DNA of 14,044 bases from JAKAGZ01 sp035266865 (GTDB lineage: Bacteria > Bacteroidota > Ignavibacteria > Ignavibacteriales > Ignavibacteriaceae): NCBI GenBank assembly GCA_035266865.1, contig DATFMR010000002.1:1-14044 (forward strand), read 5' to 3'. The notes below the pieces were generated by a model, which had not been told where the DNA came from, made no database searches, and was given only the letters and a program-made list of their open reading frames with translations. Numbering within the stretch: position 1 is the stretch's first letter; the number at the start of each line of letters is the position of its first letter. The position numbers and the translations under genes were made by a program. Below are positions 13,426-14,044 of the stretch, in pieces.

Positions 13426-13984
13426 ATATTATATACTTCACAAACCTTACGGAGTACTTTCACAGTTCACTGATAAAGAGGGAAGAAAAACCCTAAAGGA
13501 CGTTTTTAATTTTCCGAAAGACGTTTATCCCGTAGGAAGATTAGATTTAGACAGTGAAGGTTTGCTGCTTCTTACAGACGACAAGAGCCTAACCGATTTT
13601 CTCTTAAATCCTGAGAACCGCCACGAAAAAGAATATTTTGTGCAGGTTGAAAATATTCCAAATGAAGATGACCTGGAAAATTTAAGGAGCGGGGTAATAA
13701 TTGAAAAGAAAAAGACACTCCCCGCAAAGGCTAAATTGATAGACGATCCCGGATTTGCTCCGCGGGTTCCGCCTGTAAGAGAAAGAAATAGCATTCCGGA
13801 TTGCTGGCTTAGCATAACGATTACAGAAGGTCGTCACCGCCAGGTTAGAAAAATGACAGCAGCTATAAATCATCCAACTCTAAGACTTGTCAGAGTAAGG
13901 ATTAAAAATCTTTTGTTAGATGGGTTGAAACCGGGAGAAGTTCGTGAGCTAACAAAAAAAGAGATTATGGAATTGAAAAAATAA
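13406..13984 (+). CDS. rluE: 23S rRNA pseudouridine synthase, RsuA/RluE family
   Basis: This 192-residue pseudouridine synthase is closest to RluE, which converts U2457 (E. coli numbering) of 23S rRNA to pseudouridine. It begins with YYILHKPYGVLSQFTDKEGRKTL (8-30), a pattern typical of RluE. Then comes the catalytic motif VGRLDLDSEGLLLLTDD (43-59) with D47 as the nucleophile, and EGRHRQVRKM (141-150), the conserved RNA-binding/active-site strand. There is no N-terminal S4 domain, as in RluE and unlike RsuA and RluB. The length agrees with the family. The start codon lies inside the GT2 gene, 20 bases before its stop, and no strong ribosome binding site is visible, so translational coupling is likely. 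The RNA target is inferred from family membership; RluB/RluF-type targets are less likely. Confidence 0.88.
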   Translation: MAKNQFKYYILHKPYGVLSQFTDKEGRKTLKDVFNFPKDVYPVGRLDLDSEGLLLLTDDKSLTDFLLNPENRHEKEYFVQVENIPNEDDLENLRSGVIIEKKKTLPAKAKLIDDPGFAPRVPPVRERNSIPDCWLSITITEGRHRQVRKMTAAINHPTLRLVRVRIKNLLLDGLKPGEVRELTKKEIMELKK

Positions 13985-13986
13985 AA

Positions 13987-14009
13987 CTGCCACTGTACGA
14001 CCGTGGCAG
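13987..14009 (-). terminator. Rho-independent terminator for a leftward transcript
   Basis: CTGCCAC (13987-13993) and GTGGCAG (14003-14009) form a 7-bp stem with a 9-base loop. Read on the minus strand the stem is followed by TTTTATTTTTT, a classic U-tract, whereas no T-run follows it on the plus strand. It therefore terminates a minus-strand transcript arriving from beyond the right edge, and lies directly after the rluE stop codon. Confidence 0.75.
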
Positions 14010-14044
14010 CCTTGAAGACTACCACTTATTTTAAAGTTTTTGTA

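Overview
The window looks like a piece of chromosome from a member of the Bacteroidota/Ignavibacteriota (FCB) group, most likely an Ignavibacteria-like organism. This rests on two tandem DUF2723 (TMEM260-like) membrane glycosyltransferases, moderately AT-rich codon use, weak or absent Shine-Dalgarno sequences before several genes, and one good match to the Bacteroidota-type promoter (TTG, 19 bases, TAnnTTTG). The assignment is inference from gene content, not from a marker gene.

Left accessory region (1-2004, minus strand). A compact, very AT-rich operon reads tcmP (2004-889), then a three-Cys Gp37/Gp68 (DUF5131) radical-SAM-like gene (887-153), then a third gene that starts at 156 in an ATGA overlap and runs off the left edge. 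The visible 52 residues of the third gene resemble the N-terminal region of HNH-type endonucleases. The gene spacings are 1 base and a 4-base overlap, so the three products are probably made together. TcmP and DUF5131 are known as genomic partners of unknown function. Their tight coupling to a probable nuclease makes this the best candidate in the window for a poorly described, possibly defensive, system.

Repeat-rich middle (2005-4960). This region holds a tandem array of about 61 bp units, an ICMT/DUF1295-like membrane protein gene whose stop codon touches that array, an uncharacterised exported protein, and a truncated REP-associated tyrosine transposase (RAYT) lying between two palindromes that share a 12-base end. 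It also holds a small GIY-YIG nuclease gene and a long inverted repeat between that gene and the convergent heptosyltransferase gene. At least two families of short palindromic elements occur here: one ending in GTAGAGACG/CGTCTCTAC, one ending in GTGAGATA/TATCTCAC.

Surface glycosylation block (4924-12228, minus strand). Two DUF2723 glycosyltransferase paralogues of identical predicted length (981 aa) lie in tandem. They are followed by a GT9/heptosyltransferase gene that begins within 6 bases of the preceding stop codon. Together they probably act on cell-surface glycans or glycoproteins: the membrane-embedded GT-C-type enzymes use lipid-linked sugars on the outer face of the membrane, while the GT9 enzyme works in the cytoplasm.

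Right end (12337-14044). A small charged protein of unknown function (minus) is followed by a plus-strand pair: a family 2 glycosyltransferase starting at TTG, and an overlapping RluE-like 23S rRNA pseudouridine synthase. A rho-independent terminator at 13987-14009 points leftward, implying a minus-strand transcript entering from beyond the right edge.
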